DNA from: Musa acuminata AAA Group
Taxonomy: Eukaryota; Streptophyta; Magnoliopsida; Zingiberales; Musaceae
Assembly (NCBI RefSeq): GCF_036884655.1
Contig: NC_088342.1
Coordinates: 12,951,001 to 13,015,000, forward strand
Direction: 5' to 3'
DNA length: 64,000 nt
Shown piece by piece: positions 59,901 to 64,000 of the stretch. The position numbers and the translations under genes are program-made. The notes beneath the pieces were generated by a model. The model ran no database searches. It was not told where the DNA came from and saw only the letters and a list, made by a program, of their open reading frames with translations. Numbering within the stretch: position 1 is the stretch's first letter; each line of letters starts with the position of its first letter.

Positions 59901-61195
59901 TCATTGCCTCCATGAATTTCTCTGCTTGCACTATATGCCTTCTTCAACCATCCAACCATAACTGCTACTGTCATCAAGACTGACCACCAACGTTCATCAC
60001 CAGCAGACCCATGTTTGAATCCAACAACTCTATCACCGGCAGCCTTCTCTGAGACTGCTGCATATCATGCATCAGGATAGCAGGAAAATCCCTGTTATGG
60101 CTCAGTTGGGCATAGCAGAGAAACGGTTGCAAATCAGGTTATACGGTCTACGTATGATGTCTTGGACTACCATTATGACATATGACCACACTAGTTGTAG
60201 TCCAAATGGCTGCTGGGCATGTTTGTCAAATTACTATATTATGAAATTTTTGGAACCAGAAGTGATTGGAGCAATGAATGATTGTTTGATATGTCCTGGT
60301 CAATGATCCTCTCGTTTTACTCAATGCTGCTGATAGCTGCTTGACTATGTTTAGCATGTTACTTGCATTTGCAGGAATATAACTGAACTAAATTTCCAAT
60401 CTGTTTTACAAACAGGATGCACTTACAAATGTAAAGCAGCAATGCAGTGATTTCATCATGACCAGAAGCATTCAGTGCAGAGAGCTGATCGAGGACGTGC
60501 AGAGGCAGATAGCTGGACTCAACTTTGCAACTGATGGGAAAACAGGCTACAACTACCCTTCTGGTGGGCAACTCAACCATTCAAGGACGGATGCTCAACA
60601 AGCTGAACCCCAGACCACACCACCTCCTCATCCTCCACCAACTTATCAGCATATACCTGCGGAGCAGCCGGGGCCAGGATATTTGCAGCCATACCCTTCC
60701 ACTGGGCAACCTGACCATCAGAGGAATACTCAACAACCTGAACCACAGAGCACTCCACCTCCTCCTCATCCTCAGCCATCCTACCACCGTTTACCTGCAG
60801 AGCAGCCAAGGCCTGGATATTTGCAGCCATACCCTTCCACCGGGCAACCCGACCATCAGAGGACTACTCAACAACCTGAACCACAGAGCACTCCACCTCC
60901 CTCTCATCCTCAACCACCCTACCACCACTTGCCTGCAGAGCAGCCAAGGCCTGGATTTGCTCATCCTTACCCTGCCTATGCTGCACCTCAGCAGACTCCT
61001 TACTATGCCCCGGTTGGTCAATATCAGCATCCTCAACAGGCACCAAACCATGACGACGGGCAACCAGCTTATCCCGGATGGCATGGAGCATACTACAATG
61101 CATATCAACAGCAAACCAGCCCATTTCCTCCTCCCCCATACACAGTGCCAGCTCCTTATCCCCCACCCCAGCAAGGTAGCTACCATAGTCGATGA
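50929..61195 (+). CDS. ALIX: BRO1/ALIX-type vacuolar-sorting protein
   Basis: BRO1/ALIX binds ESCRT-III and helps sort ubiquitinated membrane proteins at late endosomes and multivesicular bodies. Eight exons join in frame: 50929-51591, 52117-53067, 53854-53943, 54731-54799, 55970-56110, 57338-57386, 59583-59686 and 60416-61195, for about 948 residues. The BRO1 domain spans about residues 1-390 (VDLYRPLRNYI, VEPRFPISPDRSHV, HLEKAAVLFNLGAVYSQIAL, HEKEEIAEEIARLR). The V-shaped middle domain follows to about residue 720 (PDSILALEGN, EDVEAVQISGGPSGLE, FGTRWTRPQSSTLTKNLQDR, EIKENINEGLKFYVTLQ). The Pro/Gln-rich tail, which in this family binds other ESCRT factors, carries a 46-residue repeat and ends PPPQQGSYHSR. 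The protein is about 100 residues longer than the Arabidopsis orthologue, mostly because of these repeats. The ATG at 50929 gives the conserved start MSYAAAVNVMLAVHEKK. The first exon is GC-rich. Confidence 0.95.
60566..60976 (+). repeat. 138-bp (46-residue) tandem repeat coding for the BRO1 proline-rich tail
   Basis: Almost three copies start at 60566, 60704 and 60842 (GGGCAAC landmark). Each encodes GQ...QQ(A/P)EPQ(T/S)TPPP, a (Y)(H)(L)PAEQPRPGYL-like segment and QPYPSTG. The period is an exact multiple of three. The third copy decays after GF(A)HPYPAYA. Confidence 0.93.
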
Positions 61196-61259
61196 AGAAG
61201 GCAACCCCCCAGATCTCACATTGTCCTTGTAATTCGTTGTAAAGAGATGGTGTGCTAGA

Positions 61260-63060
61260 TTATGCACTTTAGAACAATTTTATATTCTTTGTGGTACCAA
61301 ATAATGTAAAAAGTAAGCTGGAAGATAGGTGGGTATGATTTTCTCTTGTATATGGCATCCATGTGTGGTAATGTAATAATAATATTTTGGCAACCACAAG
61401 TAAGCAGGCAATCCAATATTGTGGCCTTTTGCCTTCTTTTTACCAAAATCTGGCTGACAGTAGTAATTGGATACAGTAAGTTTGTATTGATTTGCAGATG
61501 TTTATAATCTCTTTGTTCAGAATGCCCCAGTCAGCAGCAGCAGAAGGATAAAAAAGGGTCTACAATAGCTTCCCTTTATTGATATATGACTGGTCCCGTT
61601 TAGGTATTGGATTCATTTTATGCTTTTGCTGTTGTTGTTGATCGTAACGTTGGCGATGGTGGTAATGATAGTGGTAAATCGTCTGTGTATTGTTGAATTA
61701 TCGATCAATCTAATCTAATAGAATAATAACAGTTCCAACCCAAACCAAATCGTTGCCATCCCCAAACTTAATTCAAATTTGATATTGAGAAAAATATGAC
61801 CCCAGTTACAAACATGAACGCATTGCATACATACATTACCTTGAAATGTTCTAAGATACAAAAATGAATTCATAATCTTACTATTAAAAAAACATTCACA
61901 TTTTTGTTGAGAATGGGATTTGAACCCACGCCCTTTCCGACCAGAACCTTAAATATAAATTAAGAGAATCTTAGGTGACTGCCCACGAACAAGCTAACTT
62001 GCGATCATTAAATCAATGGGCCTTGAATCGAAAATCTTATGTTGATTTTGGATATTGATTTGTTCGACCGTAGGGCTTTTCGTTTATCTCTATTTGATTG
62101 AACTCATATTTAATATTAACCTCGAGGATAATTATCCTCCAAAAAATTGATTTTGGGCGGTTACTGCTTACGTCCAAAATAATTTTAATTGTTACAATCA
62201 GGATTCATATAAAATGAACCATAATGACTGATCTTAAAAATCCGAAAATATCGTGGATGATCATATTTTGTTCTTTGATCGACATAAACAGACGATGGAA
62301 ATCACATAAGAATCTACAGTAATGCAATATTAAACTTTAATTTGACGAAGGATCACAAAGAGTCATGATCGGTGTCCATATTAGATGGGTAATTGCATTT
62401 AATGTCTATTTCAGTTAATTATGTAATCATTAATAAAGCATCGTGTAATTATATGTAACAACGACTTTAGTAAAGTACTTCCGAATCATGTATTAAATCC
62501 ATTTCATTATACAATATTTAGATCAATAGCTTTTGTAGCCAGTTTACTATGCTCTCATTTAGGACGAATGTAAATAGAAAAATAAGTCGCTATGTTGAGG
62601 TTTTCTTGTGTAAGTCTATCTGATTCTCTTAAATTGAATTCGATATCTTTTAGTCGAGTTTACAATAAATTCGAAGAAAAAGTAAAAAAAGCTTATTTAA
62701 GGTTTTTAGATACAACTTAATTCAAAAGTATATTTGATAAATATATTTGATAAGTATATTTGATAACTGATTTTGTAGAAGATAATAATGGGATTTAAAG
62801 GAATGGCCTCTACATTTTTTTTTTTTTTTTTTTGTAGTTGTATGAAGATATCTTTTATAAAATCAAATAATGATGAACCGCATCTATTAATTGATTTTAG
62901 AACGGGTTGTTTGATATGAATCGGACTATGATGTTTAAAATAAATTAATTATTTGATTTGCTCAATTTAGGTCTAGATTGACCCTTATATTTCTCTTAAA
63001 TTATATTGTCAAATCTTATTTACCATTACTAACTTTTTTGCCACTGGTCATAGCTAACGT
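61260..63060. other. Region downstream of BRO1, no gene recognised
   Basis: The first about 150 bases are the probable 3' untranslated region and polyadenylation area of BRO1 (TAATGTAATAATAATATT near 61368). The rest is AT-rich. It holds the tRNA-Leu relic at 61905-61953 and a T run at 62814-62834. No other coding signal. Confidence 0.45.
61905..61953 (-). pseudogene. tRNA-Leu(AAG)-like 3' half (tRNA pseudogene or derived repeat)
   Basis: The minus strand carries TTAAGGTTCTGGTC, GGAAAGGGCG and TGGGTTCAAATCCCATTCTC, then AACA. These are the anticodon loop with the right side of its stem, the variable arm, the T arm (GGTTCAAATCC) and the acceptor 3' side of a nuclear tRNA-Leu. The 5' half (D arm, and the left side of the anticodon stem) is not recognisable upstream; only a weak CCTAAGATT-like trace remains. 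It is therefore not a functional tRNA; an insertion-derived relic is likely. Confidence 0.6.
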
Positions 63061-63330
63061 CAATAATACGAGTGTCATCACTCAACCTAACATTTGAAGG
63101 AGTCGTGTCAACTTCTCACTAGGTCTCGGTAATTGTGCAATAACCTTCGTTGATGGGAAAAGAGATTGTTGTCGTCATCTTGATAAGGGTTATTAGTCAT
63201 GATCATCATTGTTGGGGCAAGAGGTTGGCCTTGCACTCTTGTTGAGCCTCGATGGTTGCAGTCAATGTCGTCGAGGCAAGCATCATCAATAAGGCAAGAG
63301 GTCATCGTCACCTTTCCACCAAGCAGTGTT
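63060..63330. other. GTCATC-rich intergenic segment
   Basis: Contains AGGCAAGAGGTCATCGTC and GGTTATTAGTCATGATCATC, similar in style to 22140-22195 (GGCAAGAGGTCATCATGATGG). Probably the same dispersed repeat family. No coding function seen. Confidence 0.35.
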
Positions 63331-64000
63331 ATATTCGATCACTATGTAATACTGCCTAATAGCAATGGTACTATCTATATCCAATAGTTTATTGATCACG
63401 AATGATGATATCGCTCTAAACCAGGCAATAGTATCGCCTAAAACTATGAAACTCTTTTTGAAAAATTTAATATTTAAAATCATGTAAAATTTTTAAAAAT
63501 AATACCAAAAATATTATAATAATATTATGATAGTTATAAAGAAGTTTAGATATATTTAATGAAACTTTCTTAAGTTATATTTATGTTATACTTGACAGCA
63601 TATTCAAAACATAAATCGAGATAAAAATAATCTATAAATCAAAAGAAATTAGGAAAAGTGATATTATACATACTATAATTATATTAAATATTTATAGAGG
63701 AATTTTGATAGGTTTAGTGAAAATTTCTTAAGTTATACTCGAGTTATACTCAATTACAAATTCAAAACATAAATCCTTTATTTGGATAATTAATTACTCT
63801 AAAATCAAAATAAATTAGGAAAAATAGTACTAAATATATTAGAATCATATAAGGATATTTAGAAAGGAGTTTCAATAGTTTTGGTGAAAATTATTAAGTT
63901 TACACTCACGTTATACTCGAGCTATACTTGATCACAAATTCCACCAAAAATAATATATTTGAACGATTAATCACTCTAAATTAAAAATAATTAGAAAAAA
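63330..64000 (+). repeat. Tandem repeat of about 165-bp units, reaching the window edge
   Basis: Three units are visible at about 63500, 63661 and 63825 onward. Each has AATTAGGAAAA(R)TRnTA, a TTTAGTGAAAATTTCTTAAG-like segment, GTTATACTCGAGTTATACT-like text and an ACAAATTCAAAACATAAATC-like segment. The array continues past the right edge. The adjacent part (63340-63450) and the units match the reverse complement of 48440-49060. Confidence 0.65.

Noticed and set aside
60525..61232. A second long plus-strand frame over the BRO1 tail, and minus-strand frames
   Set aside because: They are open because of the codon composition of the proline-rich repeat; the frame that continues the conserved MTRSIQCRELIEDVQRQ is the coding one.

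Overview
The window is nuclear DNA of a flowering plant, most likely a monocot. Genes are intron-rich with GT-AG junctions, first exons are strongly GC-rich while introns and intergenic DNA are AT-rich (a 5' GC gradient common in commelinid monocots), and a block of nested LTR retrotransposons lies in the middle. A Zingiberales (banana-like) or palm source would fit, but that is inference. I see no bacterial genes, CRISPR array or organelle gene block.

Layout. 1-380: first exon and TATA box of a beta-expansin-like gene on the minus strand, running off the left edge. 2.8-6.2 kb: three-exon clathrin light chain gene (-). 8.0-11.5 kb: seven-exon membrane-anchored prolyl 4-hydroxylase (-). 12.5-19.2 kb: seven-exon WD40-repeat protein (-). 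19.2-22.2 kb: intergenic DNA. 22.2-50.7 kb: repeats only. 50.9-61.2 kb: eight-exon BRO1/ALIX-type ESCRT-associated protein (+). 61.2-64 kb: intergenic DNA with a tRNA-Leu 3'-half relic and a tandem-repeat family.

The repeat block can be read as layers. An old Ty3/gypsy element on the plus strand begins at 23595. Its 5' LTR was split by a related gypsy element on the minus strand (23901-28526; two 533-bp LTRs, 5-bp target duplication AACCC). Its gag-protease region was split by a 4.57-kb element with 447-bp LTRs and no recognisable gag or pol (30526-35093). The old element stops inside reverse transcriptase at 35903, where Ty1/copia (SIRE/Maximus-like) elements with long LTRs begin. There a pol-less LTR-internal-LTR unit (36399 to about 40576) appears to sit inside the LTR of a second copia element, whose gag follows at 41335-42164. 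Further LTR copies start at 42321 and 49490. The copia LTRs carry clusters of short GGCGGT-N3-ACCGCC palindromes.

The host genes do not form a functional cluster. Clathrin light chain and BRO1/ALIX both act in membrane traffic, and the expansin and prolyl 4-hydroxylase both act on wall components, but nothing in the sequence suggests joint regulation. Exon coordinates come from hand-read splice junctions checked for frame continuity; no alignment or expression data were available. I found no convincing undescribed biological system; the most unusual material is the retroelement architecture and the expanded proline-rich tail of the BRO1 protein.
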